Below are positions 39,087-48,721 of a stretch of DNA of 64,000 bases, piece after piece. Made by a program: the position numbers and the translations under genes. The stretch's first letter is position 1, and each line of letters starts with the position of its first letter. The notes under the pieces are model-generated. The model ran no database searches, was not told the origin of the DNA, and saw only the letters and a list, made by a program, of their open reading frames with translations. Source of the stretch: Erythrobacter sp. NAP1 (GTDB lineage Bacteria > Pseudomonadota > Alphaproteobacteria > Sphingomonadales > Sphingomonadaceae); the NCBI RefSeq assembly GCF_000152865.1, contig NZ_CH672390.1, positions 1,488,001 through 1,552,000 on the forward strand, in the 5' to 3' direction.

Positions 39087-39896
39087 TTACTCCACAATAG
39101 CTGCAGCGTCGGCTTCCGCCTCGGCTGCGCTGGCACCGCCACGACCCAGGAGGTCGGCAACCTTCTTGCCGCGACGCTGCGCAACCGACTTCGGCGAAGT
39201 CTGGTCGGCAAGCGCGTCGAAGGTAGCGCGGATCATGTTGTACGGGTTCGAAGTGCCGACCGACTTGGTGACAACGTCAGCAACGCCGAGGCTTTCGAAC
39301 ACGGCACGCATCGGACCACCGGCGATGATGCCGGTACCCGGAGGCGCAGTGCGAACGGTGACCTTGCCTGCACCGAAACGGCCATTGCCGTCGTGGTGAA
39401 GCGTGCGGCCTTCCTTGAGCGGGACGCGGATCATCTTCTTGCGTGCAGCAGCGGTCGCCTTGGTGATGGCTTCAGGCACTTCGCGTGCCTTGCCGTGACC
39501 AAAGCCGACGCGGCCCTGACCGTCGCCGACGACGACGAGAGCTGCAAAGCCGAAGCGCTTACCACCCTTAACCGTCTTCGAGACGCGGTTGATGTGCACG
39601 AGCTTCTCGATGATGCCATCATCTTCTTCTTCGCGCTTGCCACGACGGTTGTCGCGACCACCACGACCACGGCCACCACCGTCACGACCACCACGGCCAC
39701 GACCACGGCCCTGGCGTTCTTCCGCCTTGGGCTGTTCGGTCGGCTGAGCGCTGGGCTCTTGAGCCGGGTTCTGGTTGTCGGCAGCTTCCGACGGCGTTTC
39801 TGCAGCAGCAGGAACCTCAGCGTTGGCCTTTGCAGCCGCTGCTTCGGGAGTTTCCGTCACTTCGGGAGTTTCGTTCTTGTTTTCGTCAGCCATCAT
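39087..39896 (-). CDS. rpsE: ribosomal protein S5 with long RG-rich N-terminal extension
   Basis: A 269-residue S5; the usual length is about 165. The S5 core starts near residue 92 ([20 protein letters not shown]) and includes [19 protein letters not shown]. It is preceded by about 90 extra residues: an acidic Ala/Pro/Glu part (1-60) and an RG/RGG-rich part (62-86, for example [20 protein letters not shown]). The start overlaps the rplR stop by one base (TGATG), which supports translation from the first Met and therefore of the extension. Confidence 0.95.
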   Translation of the reverse strand: MMADENKNETPEVTETPEAAAAKANAEVPAAAETPSEAADNQNPAQEPSAQPTEQPKAEERQGRGRGRGGRDGGGRGRGGRDNRRGKREEEDDGIIEKLVHINRVSKTVKGGKRFGFAALVVVGDGQGRVGFGHGKAREVPEAITKATAAARKKMIRVPLKEGRTLHHDGNGRFGAGKVTVRTAPPGTGIIAGGPMRAVFESLGVADVVTKSVGTSNPYNMIRATFDALADQTSPKSVAQRRGKKVADLLGRGGASAAEAEADAAAIVE

Positions 39897-40240
39897 CAGA
39901 ACTCCAGCCCGCCTTCGCGAGCGGCATCGGCCAGCGCCTTGACGCGGCCATGGAACAGGAACCCGCCGCGATCGAACACGACAGTGGTCACGCCGGCCTT
40001 CTTGGCAGCGGCAGCGATGTCCTTGCCGACCTTTGCGGCGGCATCGACATTCGCACCCGAAGCCTTGGCACCAAGCGTCGATGCGGCGGCAACGGTCTTG
40101 CCTTCTGCATCGTCGATGATCTGGGCGTAGATGTGCCGACCGGTGCGGTGCACCGAGAGACGTGGCTTGCCACCAGCACGCGACCGCAGAGCGGTGCGCA
40201 CACGACGACGGCGACGTTCAAAGAGGGAAAGTTTTGCCAT
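39896..40240 (-). CDS. rplR: ribosomal protein L18
   Basis: A 114-residue L18, the 5S rRNA-binding protein. It begins [20 protein letters not shown] and contains [18 protein letters not shown] and [20 protein letters not shown]. The start was set at the conserved Met; an upstream in-frame Met would overlap rplF. Its stop overlaps the rpsE start. Confidence 0.97.
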   Translation of the reverse strand: MAKLSLFERRRRRVRTALRSRAGGKPRLSVHRTGRHIYAQIIDDAEGKTVAAASTLGAKASGANVDAAAKVGKDIAAAAKKAGVTTVVFDRGGFLFHGRVKALADAAREGGLEF

Positions 40241-40241
40241 C

Positions 40242-40775
40242 TTACTTCTTCTTCCCTTCCTTGCGGAAGATATACTCGCCGCGATACTTGATACCCTTGC
40301 CCTTGTAAGGCTCAGGCTTGCGATATTCGCGGATTTCGGCGGCAAACTGGCCAACGGCCTGCTTGTCGATACCGCTGATTTCGACCGTGGTCTGGTCCGG
40401 GGTCTTCACTTCGAGACCTTCGGGCACGTCGAGCAGAACATCGTGGCTAAAACCAAGCTCGAGCTTGAGCTTCTTGCCCTGTGCGTTTGCACGATAACCA
40501 ACGCCCGAAATCTCGAGCGTCTTGGAGAAACCTTCGGTCACACCTTCAACCAGGTTCGCGACCAGCGTGCGCTGCATGCCCCAGTAGGAGCGCGCCTGCT
40601 TCGTGTCGTTGGCCGGGTTCACCTGGATCTCTTCGCCCTCGACCTTGTAGTCGATGAGGTCGGAAAGACCCATGCTCAGCGTGCCCTTGGGGCCCTTAAC
40701 CGTCAGCGTGTCGCCTTCGATGTTGGCCGTCACGCCGCCCGGGATCGGGACTGCCTTTTTACCAATGCGGCTCAT
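40242..40775 (-). CDS. rplF: ribosomal protein L6
   Basis: A 177-residue L6 of usual length. It begins [20 protein letters not shown] and has the C-terminal signature [23 protein letters not shown]. It begins at the stop of rpsH (one-base overlap) and ends two bases before the rplR start. Confidence 0.98.
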   Translation of the reverse strand: MSRIGKKAVPIPGGVTANIEGDTLTVKGPKGTLSMGLSDLIDYKVEGEEIQVNPANDTKQARSYWGMQRTLVANLVEGVTEGFSKTLEISGVGYRANAQGKKLKLELGFSHDVLLDVPEGLEVKTPDQTTVEISGIDKQAVGQFAAEIREYRKPEPYKGKGIKYRGEYIFRKEGKKK

Positions 40776-41170
40776 CAGAACACCTCCGCGAGCACTTCGC
40801 CGCCGACATTGTTCTCGCGTGCTTCAGCATCCGAAAGGACACCGCGCGGGGTCGAGACGATGGTGATGCCAAGGCCGTTGCGCACGTTCGGCAGTTCTTT
40901 CGAACCCGAATAAATGCGGCGGCCCGGCTTGGAGACGCGAGCGACGTGCTTGATCGCCGGCTCGCCTTCGAAATACTTCAGTTCGATGCGCAGCGCAGCG
41001 TGCTTGCCCGAGCTGTCTTCGCTGTAGCCACGGATGTAGCCTTCGCGCTGAAGCACTTCGAGAACGTTTGCACGCAGCTTGGAAGCGGGCGAAAGGACGC
41101 TGTCCTTCTTCGCCTGCTGGCCGTTGCGGATGCGGGTGAGCATATCACCCAGAGGATCGGTCATAGCCAT
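40775..41170 (-). CDS. rpsH: ribosomal protein S8
   Basis: A 131-residue S8, a primary 16S rRNA-binding protein. It begins [20 protein letters not shown] and ends with [20 protein letters not shown] and a typical [10 protein letters not shown]. In E. coli S8 is the feedback repressor of the spc operon. Confidence 0.98.
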   Translation of the reverse strand: MAMTDPLGDMLTRIRNGQQAKKDSVLSPASKLRANVLEVLQREGYIRGYSEDSSGKHAALRIELKYFEGEPAIKHVARVSKPGRRIYSGSKELPNVRNGLGITIVSTPRGVLSDAEARENNVGGEVLAEVF

Positions 41171-41181
41171 GTGTCAGTTCC

Positions 41182-41487
41182 TCACCAGCTCGACTTGGTC
41201 AGACCGGGGATCATGCCGCGGTTGCCGAGTTGACGCAGTTCGATACGGTTGATGCCGAACTTGCGGTAATAGCCGCGCGGGCGGCCGGTGGTGGCGCAGC
41301 GGTTGCGCACGCGGGTCGGATTCGCATTACGCGGAATCTCGGCCATCTTCAGGCGCGCAATCAGACGCTCGCTTTCATCAAGCGATTCATCGTTAGCGAT
41401 AGCCTTCAGCTTCTCGTACTTCGCTGCGTACTTCTTAACGAGCTGCTTGCGGCGCTCGTTCTTGTTGATCGAACTCAGTTTCGCCAT
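41182..41487 (-). CDS. rpsN: ribosomal protein S14 (zinc-independent type)
   Basis: A 101-residue S14. It begins [20 protein letters not shown] and ends with [20 protein letters not shown] and [10 protein letters not shown]. The length and the lack of CxxC pairs place it in the longer, zinc-independent type. Confidence 0.98.
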   Translation of the reverse strand: MAKLSSINKNERRKQLVKKYAAKYEKLKAIANDESLDESERLIARLKMAEIPRNANPTRVRNRCATTGRPRGYYRKFGINRIELRQLGNRGMIPGLTKSSW

Positions 41488-41531
41488 TGGACTTAAGCTC
41501 TCTTTCCTAGTGTCTTGTCCAAGGCTCGCCC

Positions 41532-42110
41532 TCAGGCGGCCTTCTTGTCTTCGCCTGCTTCGCCCTGGAAGGGGAAGCCGAACAGACGCAGCAGCTCACG
41601 GGCTTCTTCGTCGGTCTTGGCGGTGGTGGTCACGATGATGTCCATGCCCCGAACCTTCTCGATCTTGTCGTACGAGATTTCGGGGAAAACGATCTGCTCC
41701 TTGAGGCCCATCGCGTAGTTGCCACGGCCGTCGAACGACTTGTCGTTCACGCCGCGGAAGTCGCGGATGCGAGGCATTGCGATGGTCACGAGGCGGTCGA
41801 GGAATTCGAACATGCGGTCACGGCGCAGGGTTACCTTGCAACCGATCGGCATGCCTTCGCGCAGCTTGAACTGTGCGATCGACTTCTTCGCCTTGGTGAT
41901 GACCGGCTTCTGACCAGCGATCAGAGCCATTTCCTCAGCTGCGGTCTGGACCTTCTTCTTATCCTGGCTCGCTTCGCCCACGCCCATGTTGAGCGTGATC
42001 TTTTCGAGACGCGGGACTTCGAGACGGTTCTTGTAACCGAACTTTTCGGTCATCGCCTTGACGATTTCGTCTTCGTAACGGGCCTTGAGGCGCGGAGTGT
42101 AATCAGCCAT
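41532..42110 (-). CDS. rplE: ribosomal protein L5
   Basis: A 192-residue L5, which binds 5S rRNA. It has [20 protein letters not shown] and the block [20 protein letters not shown]. The conserved C-terminal part is [20 protein letters not shown], with a short extra tail. The start overlaps the end of rplX by eight bases. Confidence 0.98.
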   Translation of the reverse strand: MADYTPRLKARYEDEIVKAMTEKFGYKNRLEVPRLEKITLNMGVGEASQDKKKVQTAAEEMALIAGQKPVITKAKKSIAQFKLREGMPIGCKVTLRRDRMFEFLDRLVTIAMPRIRDFRGVNDKSFDGRGNYAMGLKEQIVFPEISYDKIEKVRGMDIIVTTTAKTDEEARELLRLFGFPFQGEAGEDKKAA

Positions 42111-42423
42111 CGATGGTCTCCCCACTCTTCACGGCAACGCGAACCTTCTTGCCGTCCTTTTCTTCGAAACGGACGCGGGTCGGCTTGCCATCCTTGGGAT
42201 CGGCCAGAGCAACCTTCGAGATGTTCATCGGAGCCGGAGTACGGTCGATGCCACCCTGCGGGTTTACCTGGCTCGGCTTGCGGTGACGGGTTGCGACGTT
42301 GATACCCTCGACGATGATCTTGCCTTCTTTCGGCAGGACCTGCTGGACTTTGCCGGTACGGCCCTTGTCCTTGCCCGAGAGAACGACGACTTCGTCACCC
42401 TTTTTGATCTTTGCAGCACCCAT
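42103..42423 (-). CDS. rplX: ribosomal protein L24
   Basis: A 106-residue L24 with the KOW motif in [20 protein letters not shown]. The following block reads [20 protein letters not shown]. It starts right after rplN and runs eight bases into rplE. Confidence 0.98.
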   Translation of the reverse strand: MGAAKIKKGDEVVVLSGKDKGRTGKVQQVLPKEGKIIVEGINVATRHRKPSQVNPQGGIDRTPAPMNISKVALADPKDGKPTRVRFEEKDGKKVRVAVKSGETIDG

Positions 42424-42424
42424 C

Positions 42425-42793
42425 TTAGAGCACCTCCGGAGCGAGCGAGATAATCTTCATGAAGCCGCGGCCACGAAGTTCGCGAACCACCGGCCCGAAG
42501 ATACGGGTGCCGATCGGCTCGTTCGACTTGTTGACCAGGACAGCGGAGTTGCTGTCGAAGCGGATTACGCTGCCGTCGGGGCGGCGCACATCCTTGCGGG
42601 TGCGCACGATGACGGCGCGGTGAACGTCGCCCTTCTTCACCTTTGCGCGCGGCTGGGCTTCCTTGACGGAAACCACGATCACGTCGCCAACGGAGGCAAA
42701 ACGACGCTTCGACCCGCCCAGCACCTTAATGCACTGGACGCGCTTTGCGCCGCTGTTGTCCGCGACGTCGAGATTGGATTGCATCTGGATCAT
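42425..42793 (-). CDS. rplN: ribosomal protein L14
   Basis: A 122-residue L14 of standard length. It begins [20 protein letters not shown] and ends [24 protein letters not shown] ([20 protein letters not shown]). It sits between rpsQ and rplX in the usual order. Confidence 0.98.
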   Translation of the reverse strand: MIQMQSNLDVADNSGAKRVQCIKVLGGSKRRFASVGDVIVVSVKEAQPRAKVKKGDVHRAVIVRTRKDVRRPDGSVIRFDSNSAVLVNKSNEPIGTRIFGPVVRELRGRGFMKIISLAPEVL

Positions 42794-42865
42794 TGATCCG
42801 GTTCCTTCTCTTGGCTTGCCAAGTCACCCGACAGTAACCGGGGCCTGGCAGTTCCTTGCTACGTC

Positions 42866-43168
42866 TTACTCTGCGCCGGTCGGGGTCGCTTCTGCGACGT
42901 CCAGATCGGCTTCGATTGCCTGCACTCCGCCAGCCACGACACGGTCCTTGACGGCCCAGGTCTTGGTCTTGGAGATCGGCTTCGTCTCTTCGATACGAAC
43001 GACGTCACCCAGGGTGTATTCGTTCTTCTCGTCGTGAGCGTGATACTTCTTCGAGCGACGGATGATCTTCCCGTAAAGCGGGTGCTTCACCTTGCGCTCG
43101 ACCAGTACGGTCACGGTTTTGTCGGTCTTGTCGGAGGTGACAGTCCCGACGAGGATACGTTTCGGCAT
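42866..43168 (-). CDS. rpsQ: ribosomal protein S17
   Basis: A 100-residue S17. The core [20 protein letters not shown] through [19 protein letters not shown] is canonical. About 20 extra residues follow, acidic at the end ([14 protein letters not shown]), compared with the E. coli protein of about 84. Confidence 0.97.
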   Translation of the reverse strand: MPKRILVGTVTSDKTDKTVTVLVERKVKHPLYGKIIRRSKKYHAHDEKNEYTLGDVVRIEETKPISKTKTWAVKDRVVAGGVQAIEADLDVAEATPTGAE

Positions 43169-43178
43169 TGTCTACTCC

Positions 43179-43385
43179 TTACGCCTTGGCTGCCGCAGCA
43201 GCCCGCTCGTTCTGCAGCGTCTTGATCTGAGCGATCGTGCGACGCACTTCGCGGATGCGCGAAGGCTTCTCGAGCTGGTTGGTCGCAGCCTGGAACCGCA
43301 GGTTGAACTGCTCGCGCTTGAGCTCGGTGAGCTCAGCGGACAGCTGGTCGTCGGTCTTGGTGCGAAGGTCTTCGGTGTTAGCCAT
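43179..43385 (-). CDS. rpmC: ribosomal protein L29
   Basis: A 68-residue L29. The family segment is DQLSAELTELKREQFNLRFQ, followed by NQLEKPSRIREVRRTIAQIK. The start overlaps the rplP stop by one base. Confidence 0.97.
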   Translation of the reverse strand: MANTEDLRTKTDDQLSAELTELKREQFNLRFQAATNQLEKPSRIREVRRTIAQIKTLQNERAAAAAKA

Positions 43386-43819
43386 TATTCGCCTCCCAGG
43401 TGCGAGGTGTCGCCAAAGCGGGCAACGACCTTGGTCTTGATTGGCAGCTTCATCGCGGCGCGTTCGAAAGCGAGAGCGGCCACCTGGCCGTCAACGCCGT
43501 CGAGTTCGAACAGGATGCGGCCCGGCTTTACGCGAGCAGCCCAGTATTCGACCGAGCCCTTACCCTTACCCTGACGAACTTCAGCCGGCTTCTTCGAAAC
43601 TGGCACGTCGGGGAAGACGCGGATCCACAGGCGACCCTGGCGCTTCATGGCGCGGGTGATCGCACGGCGAGCCGCTTCGATCTGGCGCGCGGTGATACGC
43701 TCGGGCTCAAGAGCTTTCAGACCGTAAGAGCCGAAGTTCAGCGTGGTGCCGCCCTTCGCGTCGCCCTTGATCTTGCCCTTGAAAGCCTTGCGATACTTGG
43801 TTTTCTTTGGTTGCAGCAT
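43385..43819 (-). CDS. rplP: ribosomal protein L16
   Basis: A 144-residue L16, which sits near the peptidyl-transferase centre. It begins [20 protein letters not shown] and has the block [20 protein letters not shown]. The conserved Arg of the [13 protein letters not shown] loop is present in [18 protein letters not shown]. Confidence 0.98.
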   Translation of the reverse strand: MLQPKKTKYRKAFKGKIKGDAKGGTTLNFGSYGLKALEPERITARQIEAARRAITRAMKRQGRLWIRVFPDVPVSKKPAEVRQGKGKGSVEYWAARVKPGRILFELDGVDGQVAALAFERAAMKLPIKTKVVARFGDTSHLGGE

Positions 43820-43840
43820 GGTTCTTTCCTAATCCTGCAA

Positions 43841-44536
43841 TCAGCGAGCCGGACGCACGCCGGAAGTCTGAGCTTCCATCATGAGACGGTCCTGCGCGGT
43901 CGGATCGTGGGCCAGAATCTCGCCCTTGAAGATCCAGACCTTGATCCCGATGATGCCGTAAGCGGTGAGCGCTTCGGTTTCAGCGTAGTCGATGTTCGCA
44001 CGCAGGGTGTGAAGCGGCACGCGGCCTTCGCGGTACCATTCGACGCGGGCGATTTCAGCGCCGCCGAGACGGCCACCGCACACGATCTTGATACCTTCAG
44101 CGCCAAGACGCAGTGCCGACTGAACCGCACGCTTCATGGCGCGGCGGAAAGCGACACGGCGAACCAGCTGGTCAGCCACGCCCTGAGCGACGAGCTTGGC
44201 GTCGATTTCCGGCTTGCGGATCTCAACGATGTTCAGCTTCACTTCGCTCGAAGTCATGGTCGACAGCTTGGCGCGCAGCTTTTCGATGTCTGCGCCCTTC
44301 TTGCCGATGATGACGCCCGGACGCGCAGCATAAATCGAAACGCGGCACAGCTTGGCCGGACGCTCGATCACAACCTTCGAGATCGCTGCCTGGGGCAGGC
44401 TTTCAAGGATGTACTTGCGCATCTTGATGTCTTCCGCGAGCAGGCCGGCGTAGTCGCGCCCTTCGGCGTACCAGCGGCTGTCCCACGTGCGGTTGATCTG
44501 GAGACGCAGACCGATTGGGTTACTCTTCTGACCCAT
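43841..44536 (-). CDS. rpsC: ribosomal protein S3
   Basis: A 231-residue S3, part of the mRNA entry tunnel. It begins [20 protein letters not shown]. The KH motif is visible in [20 protein letters not shown], followed by the C-terminal [20 protein letters not shown]. It lies three bases after rplV. Confidence 0.98.
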   Translation of the reverse strand: MGQKSNPIGLRLQINRTWDSRWYAEGRDYAGLLAEDIKMRKYILESLPQAAISKVVIERPAKLCRVSIYAARPGVIIGKKGADIEKLRAKLSTMTSSEVKLNIVEIRKPEIDAKLVAQGVADQLVRRVAFRRAMKRAVQSALRLGAEGIKIVCGGRLGGAEIARVEWYREGRVPLHTLRANIDYAETEALTAYGIIGIKVWIFKGEILAHDPTAQDRLMMEAQTSGVRPAR

Positions 44537-44539
44537 GGT

Positions 44540-44917
44540 TTAGGCCTCCTCTACTTCGCGAACGACGATGCGCAGCTTGCTGAAGGGCTTCAGGATGCGA
44601 GTCGACTTGCCGCGGCCACGAGTGTGGAAACGCTTCATCGTGATCGACTTGCCAACCGAAGCCTCGGCAACGACGAGAGCGTCGACGTCGAGATCGTGGT
44701 TGTTTTCCGCATTGGCGATCGCGGATGCGAGCACCTTGCTGGCGTCTTTCGCCATCGCCTTCTTGGAGAAGGAGAGGATGTTCATGGCCTCTTCGGCCTT
44801 CTTGCCACGGATCAGCTCGGCAACGAGGTTGAGCTTCTGCGCCGAACCACGGATCGTGGTGCCGACGGCAAGCGCCTCATTCTCTGCAACGCGGCGGGGG
44901 GACTTTGCCTTGCCCAT
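44540..44917 (-). CDS. rplV: ribosomal protein L22
   Basis: A 125-residue L22, which lines the exit tunnel. It has [20 protein letters not shown] and the tunnel hairpin with [20 protein letters not shown]. Its start overlaps the rpsS stop by one base. Confidence 0.98.
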   Translation of the reverse strand: MGKAKSPRRVAENEALAVGTTIRGSAQKLNLVAELIRGKKAEEAMNILSFSKKAMAKDASKVLASAIANAENNHDLDVDALVVAEASVGKSITMKRFHTRGRGKSTRILKPFSKLRIVVREVEEA

Positions 44918-45192
44918 TATCGCTTACCCTTCTTGTCAGCCGCGTGGCCTGGGAAGTTGCGCGTCGGAGCGAACTCGCCAAGCTTGTGGCCAACCATTTC
45001 TTCCGAAACGGAAACCGGGATGAACTTCTGACCGTTGTAGACGTTGAACGTGAGCCCAACGAACTGCGGCAGGATGGTGGAGCGACGCGACCAGGTCTTG
45101 ATCGGCTTGTTGCTGCTCGCTTCCTGTGCGTCCTCGGCCTTCTTGAGAAGGCTGAGTTCGACGAACGGACCTTTCCAGACGGAACGTGCCAT
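44917..45192 (-). CDS. rpsS: ribosomal protein S19
   Basis: A 91-residue S19 of standard length. It begins [20 protein letters not shown] and has [20 protein letters not shown] and ends [12 protein letters not shown]. It lies between rplB and rplV. Confidence 0.98.
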   Translation of the reverse strand: MARSVWKGPFVELSLLKKAEDAQEASSNKPIKTWSRRSTILPQFVGLTFNVYNGQKFIPVSVSEEMVGHKLGEFAPTRNFPGHAADKKGKR

Positions 45193-45198
45193 GTCTGC

Positions 45199-46035
45199 TT
45201 ACCTCTTCTTCTTCGCGTGCCGCGAACGGATGATCATCTTGTCCGTCTGCTTGTTCTTGCGGGTACGGGCGCCCTTGGTCGGCTTGCCCCACGGAGTAAC
45301 CGGGTGACGGCCACCGCTGGTGCGGCCTTCACCACCACCGTGCGGGTGATCGACCGGGTTCTTGGCGACACCGCGAGTGAGCGGGCGACGGCCCTTCCAA
45401 CGGGTGCGACCGGCCTTGCCGAAGTTCTGGTTCTGGTTGTCGGGGTTCGAAACCGCGCCAACCGTACCCATGCAATCGGCACGCAGGTAACGCTGCTCGC
45501 CTGAGTTCAGGCGAACGATGACCATGCCGCGGTCACGACCAACGAGCTGGACGTAAGCACCGGCAGAGCGGGCGATCTGACCACCCTTGCCCGGCTTCAT
45601 CTCGACGTTGTGGCAGATCGTGCCAACCGGCATCTGGCCCAGAAGCATAGCGTTGCCAGGCTTCGTGTCGACCTTTTCACCGGCGACCACCGTGTCACCC
45701 ACAGCAAGACGCTGCGGAGCGATGATGTAAGCCAGTTCGCCATCTTCGTACTTCAAGAGTGCGATGAAAGCGGTGCGGTTGGGGTCGTATTCGATCCGCT
45801 CGACGGTCGCGGGGACATCCCACTTGCGACGCTTGAAGTCGATGAAACGATACTTCTGCTTGTGACCGCCGGCGATACCGCGCGAGGTCACGTGACCCTT
45901 GTTGTTACGGCCACCGGTCTTGCGCTTGCCTTCGGTGAGCGACTTGACCGGGCCACCTTTGTGGAGGCCCGACTTGTCGACCAGGATAAGGCCGCGACGT
46001 GCGGGGCTTGTCGGTTTGTAGTTCTTGAGTGCCAT
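45199..46035 (-). CDS. rplB: ribosomal protein L2
   Basis: A 278-residue L2, needed for subunit joining and peptidyl transfer. It begins [20 protein letters not shown]. The conserved His region is [20 protein letters not shown], followed by [20 protein letters not shown]. The length is normal. Confidence 0.98.
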   Translation of the reverse strand: MALKNYKPTSPARRGLILVDKSGLHKGGPVKSLTEGKRKTGGRNNKGHVTSRGIAGGHKQKYRFIDFKRRKWDVPATVERIEYDPNRTAFIALLKYEDGELAYIIAPQRLAVGDTVVAGEKVDTKPGNAMLLGQMPVGTICHNVEMKPGKGGQIARSAGAYVQLVGRDRGMVIVRLNSGEQRYLRADCMGTVGAVSNPDNQNQNFGKAGRTRWKGRRPLTRGVAKNPVDHPHGGGEGRTSGGRHPVTPWGKPTKGARTRKNKQTDKMIIRSRHAKKKR

Positions 46036-46043
46036 GATCCGCC

Positions 46044-46352
46044 TCAGATACCGCTGGTGATGTCGATCATCTCGCCTTCAGCGAGACGTACGACAGCCTT
46101 TTTGAAATCCGAGCGCTTGTAGGGCTTGCCCTTCCAGCGCTTGGTCTTGCCTTTGGTCAGGATGGTGTTCACCGATACGACCTTCTTGTCGTAGATGGCT
46201 TCCACCGCTTCCTTGATCTGCGGCTTGGTCGCGTCGTTCGCCACCTTGAACACCACCGCATTTTGTTCCGACGCCATGGTCGACTTTTCGGTGATGTGAG
46301 GTGCGAGGATCACGTCGTAGTGCCGCGCGTCGATGCCGTCCTTCTTAGCCAT
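46044..46352 (-). CDS. rplW: ribosomal protein L23
   Basis: A 102-residue L23, the docking site for trigger factor and SRP at the tunnel exit. It has [20 protein letters not shown] and the loop [20 protein letters not shown]. The start overlaps the end of rplD by eight bases; a longer in-frame start within rplD is not used. Confidence 0.97.
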   Translation of the reverse strand: MAKKDGIDARHYDVILAPHITEKSTMASEQNAVVFKVANDATKPQIKEAVEAIYDKKVVSVNTILTKGKTKRWKGKPYKRSDFKKAVVRLAEGEMIDITSGI

Positions 46353-46968
46353 TGAAGCGCGCCTCCAGCTTTTCGACCGCATCCTTGGTGAGGATCAGCG
46401 TGTCGTGGTTGAGGATGTCGTAGACGTTCGCGCCAGCGGCCGGCAGGACGTTGACGCCCTTGAGGTTGCCTGCAGCCTGCTTGAAGCCGTCATTCACGCT
46501 CTCGCCGTCGATCACGAGGACCTTGCCGGCAAAACCGTGCTTGTCGAAGTGACCCTTGAGAGCCTGGGTCTTCGCTTCCTTCAGCTCAAGGCTGTCGAGA
46601 ACGACGAGGCCGTCCTTTGCCTTGGTCGAAAGAGCCATCTTGAGACCGAGAGCGCGGATCTTCTTGTTCAGCGACTGGTTGAAGTCACGCTTGCGAGCAC
46701 CGTGAGCCTTACCACCGCCGATAAAGATCGGAGCGCCGCGATCGCCGTGGCGAGCGCCGCCCGAACCCTTCTGGGCACCGAACTTCTTGCCGGTGCGTGC
46801 CACGTCCGAACGCTCACGCGTGGGACGAGCGGTGGCACGGCGGTTCTCGAGCTGCCAGGTCACGACCCGGTGCAGGATGTCAGCGCGCGGTTCAACACCG
46901 AACACGTCATCCGACAGTTCGATATCGCCCGACGCCTTCCCGTCGATTTTCTGGACCTTCACCTTCAT
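46345..46968 (-). CDS. rplD: ribosomal protein L4
   Basis: A 207-residue L4. It has the tunnel loop [20 protein letters not shown] and C-terminal [20 protein letters not shown]. In gammaproteobacteria L4 also represses the S10 operon through its leader. A leader attenuator is present upstream of rpsJ here, which makes a similar role possible but unproven. Confidence 0.97.
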   Translation of the reverse strand: MKVKVQKIDGKASGDIELSDDVFGVEPRADILHRVVTWQLENRRATARPTRERSDVARTGKKFGAQKGSGGARHGDRGAPIFIGGGKAHGARKRDFNQSLNKKIRALGLKMALSTKAKDGLVVLDSLELKEAKTQALKGHFDKHGFAGKVLVIDGESVNDGFKQAAGNLKGVNVLPAAGANVYDILNHDTLILTKDAVEKLEARFNG

Positions 46969-46971
46969 GGC

Positions 46972-47793
46972 TTAGTCTTCCTTCTTTTCTTCAGCCGCGC
47001 CATCGGTGGCGGGGGCGTCAGTCGTGCCACCGTTTTGGGCAGCAGCTTCTTCAGCCGGGGTCGGCACGTCGGTGGCATCCTGCTCGGGTGCTGCAGCTTC
47101 GTCCTGCGGCTTTGCAGTCTCGAGGACAGCGCCGGGGAACGGAAGATCTTCAGGCATGTCGAGCTTGATCGCGTCGCGAACCAGCAGCCAGCCATTCTTC
47201 GAGCCAGGGACCGAGCCCTTGATGAAGAGGAGGCCGCGATCGGCATCGGTGCGAACCACTTCGAGGTTCATCTGGGTGCGCTGACGGTCGCCCATGTGGC
47301 CGGCCATCTTCTTGCCCTTGAACACGCGGCCCGGATCCTGACGGTTACCCGTCGAACCGTGCGAGCGGTGCGAGATCGAAACACCGTGGGTGGCGCGAAG
47401 ACCGCCGAAGCCCCAGCGCTTCATAGCACCGGCAAAGCCCTTACCCTGGGTGTGACCCGTGATGTCGACCTTCTGGCCTGCGACGAAGTGGTCGGCGCTG
47501 ATCAGCGAGCCGACGGGCACGAGGCCTTCTTCGTTTTCGACACGGAATTCGGCAACGCGCTGCTTGAGACCAACGCCTGCTTTGCCGAAGTGCTCACGCT
47601 GCGGCTTCGCAACGTTTTTCTGTTTCGCTTCGCCTGCACCCAGCTGAACGGCGAAGTAGCCGTCGTTATCTGCGGTGCGGTGCGAGACGACCTGGCAATC
47701 TTCCAGAGCGAGCACGGTAACGGGCACGTGCCGTCCGTCCTCCTGGAAGAGGCGGGTCATCCCAACCTTCTTTGCGATCACGCCTGTGCGCAT
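46972..47793 (-). CDS. rplC: ribosomal protein L3 with acidic C-terminal tail
   Basis: A 273-residue L3; the core of about 214 residues is canonical. It begins [20 protein letters not shown], has [20 protein letters not shown] and [20 protein letters not shown], and the core closes with [20 protein letters not shown]. It is followed by about 58 residues rich in Ala, Glu, Asp, Pro and Thr that look disordered. The 293-base gap to rpsJ upstream is unusually long for this operon. Confidence 0.97.
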   Translation of the reverse strand: MRTGVIAKKVGMTRLFQEDGRHVPVTVLALEDCQVVSHRTADNDGYFAVQLGAGEAKQKNVAKPQREHFGKAGVGLKQRVAEFRVENEEGLVPVGSLISADHFVAGQKVDITGHTQGKGFAGAMKRWGFGGLRATHGVSISHRSHGSTGNRQDPGRVFKGKKMAGHMGDRQRTQMNLEVVRTDADRGLLFIKGSVPGSKNGWLLVRDAIKLDMPEDLPFPGAVLETAKPQDEAAAPEQDATDVPTPAEEAAAQNGGTTDAPATDGAAEEKKED

Positions 47794-48086
47794 CGTCTAT
47801 ACTCCTTACAGAGGCACCCAAGGGACCATCCCAAAGGTGCGTGCGGATCACCTTGTTTCCTTGGCAATCCATTCGGCCCAATTTGTTTATGCTACGAGCC
47901 CCGTCCGGGCTTATGCCTCCCCTCGCCTTCATGGCGCCGGTTTGGCGAGACGGAGGACGCAGCCCGAGCATGCTCGGCGGTATCCAGATGTCTTGCGGGT
48001 CGTTTCCGACCAGCGGGGCCATCGGGGGCCCAAATTCTCAGACCAGCTTTACGTCCTGCCTGATGGACGGTGAAATCGAGCGGTGA
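47794..48086 (-). other. long rpsJ-rplC spacer with dyads
   Basis: This 293-base gap carries no gene I can support. It holds a perfect 14-base palindrome, CCGAGCATGCTCGG (47964-47977), and a small AGCCC-CGTCC-GGGCT hairpin near 47899. Related operons usually have only a short gap here, so it may contain a processing site, a second promoter or a binding site for a ribosomal protein. Confidence 0.4.
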
Positions 48087-48398
48087 TTAGGCCAGCTTGA
48101 TTTCGACGTTCACGCCTGCAGCAAGGTCCAGCTTCATCAGAGCGTCGACCGTCTGGGCGTTGGGCTGCACGATGTCGAGCAGCCGCTTGTAGGTGCGCAC
48201 CTCGAACTGCTCGCGCGACTTCTTGTCGATGTGCGGGCCGCGGTTCACGGTGAACTTCTCGATACGCGTCGGCATGGGAATGGGGCCACGAATAAGAGCA
48301 CCCGTACGACGCGCCGTGTCAGCGATTTCGCCAGTCGCCTGGTCGAGAACGCGGTGGTCAAATGCCTTGAGGCGAATACGGATATTCTGTGCTTCCAT
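48087..48398 (-). CDS. rpsJ: ribosomal protein S10 (NusE)
   Basis: A 103-residue S10, also the transcription antitermination factor NusE. It begins [20 protein letters not shown] and has the blocks [20 protein letters not shown] and [20 protein letters not shown]. It is the first gene of the S10 operon, with a promoter and a terminator-like hairpin in its leader. Confidence 0.98.
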   Translation of the reverse strand: MEAQNIRIRLKAFDHRVLDQATGEIADTARRTGALIRGPIPMPTRIEKFTVNRGPHIDKKSREQFEVRTYKRLLDIVQPNAQTVDALMKLDLAAGVNVEIKLA

Positions 48399-48450
48399 TA
48401 CCTATACCAATGCGAAAGAGCCGAAGAACGCCACTGTGGTGGGCGACGCC

Positions 48451-48503
48451 CTCAAAAACAAAAGGCCAGCCCCGCTTCTCGTTGCCGTTCTGCGGGCGGC
48501 CTT
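48451..48503 (-). terminator. intrinsic terminator/attenuator in the rpsJ leader
   Basis: On the minus strand, AAGGCC-GCCCGC pairs with GCGGGGC-T-GGCCTT and is followed by TTTTGTTTTTG. It lies 52 bases before rpsJ and about 50 bases after a predicted promoter. It would therefore stop most transcripts before rpsJ unless read through, the arrangement of an attenuator. Confidence 0.7.
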
Positions 48504-48550
48504 ACCTAATTTCGTTACAACGGAAACGAATCTCCGTCGAAGTTGGCGCG

Positions 48551-48579
48551 CGTATATCGGGTGAGCCGGATTCTGGCAA
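48551..48579 (-). promoter_or_regulatory. predicted S10-operon promoter
   Basis: On the minus strand TTGCCA is followed after exactly 17 bases by TATACG. The predicted start is about 150 bases upstream of rpsJ and lies after the tuf terminator-like hairpin, so the S10 operon can be transcribed separately from tuf. Confidence 0.6.
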
Positions 48580-48659
48580 CCCATAAGTGTCACGAAAAGT
48601 ACACGCAGCCGGTGAGGTGTTCTCCCGACACGTTCGTCGAAACTCACCTCACATAAATT

Positions 48660-48691
48660 GGGGGCCGGCTCACATTTGTGAACCGGCCCCC
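48660..48691 (-). terminator. terminator-like hairpin after tuf
   Basis: GGGGGCCGGCTCACA and TGTGAACCGGCCCCC form a 14-position stem with one mismatch and an ATTT loop, 30 bases after the tuf stop. The following minus-strand tail (AATTTATG) is only weakly T-rich, so termination may be partial. Confidence 0.65.
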
Positions 48692-48721
48692 GAATTTGTG
48701 CGTTGCCCTGAGGGCAGCGGC

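Noticed and set aside
46333..48063. A 576-codon plus-strand frame over rplD and rplC
   Set aside because: It is antisense to canonical ribosomal proteins and ends within the rpsJ-rplC spacer.
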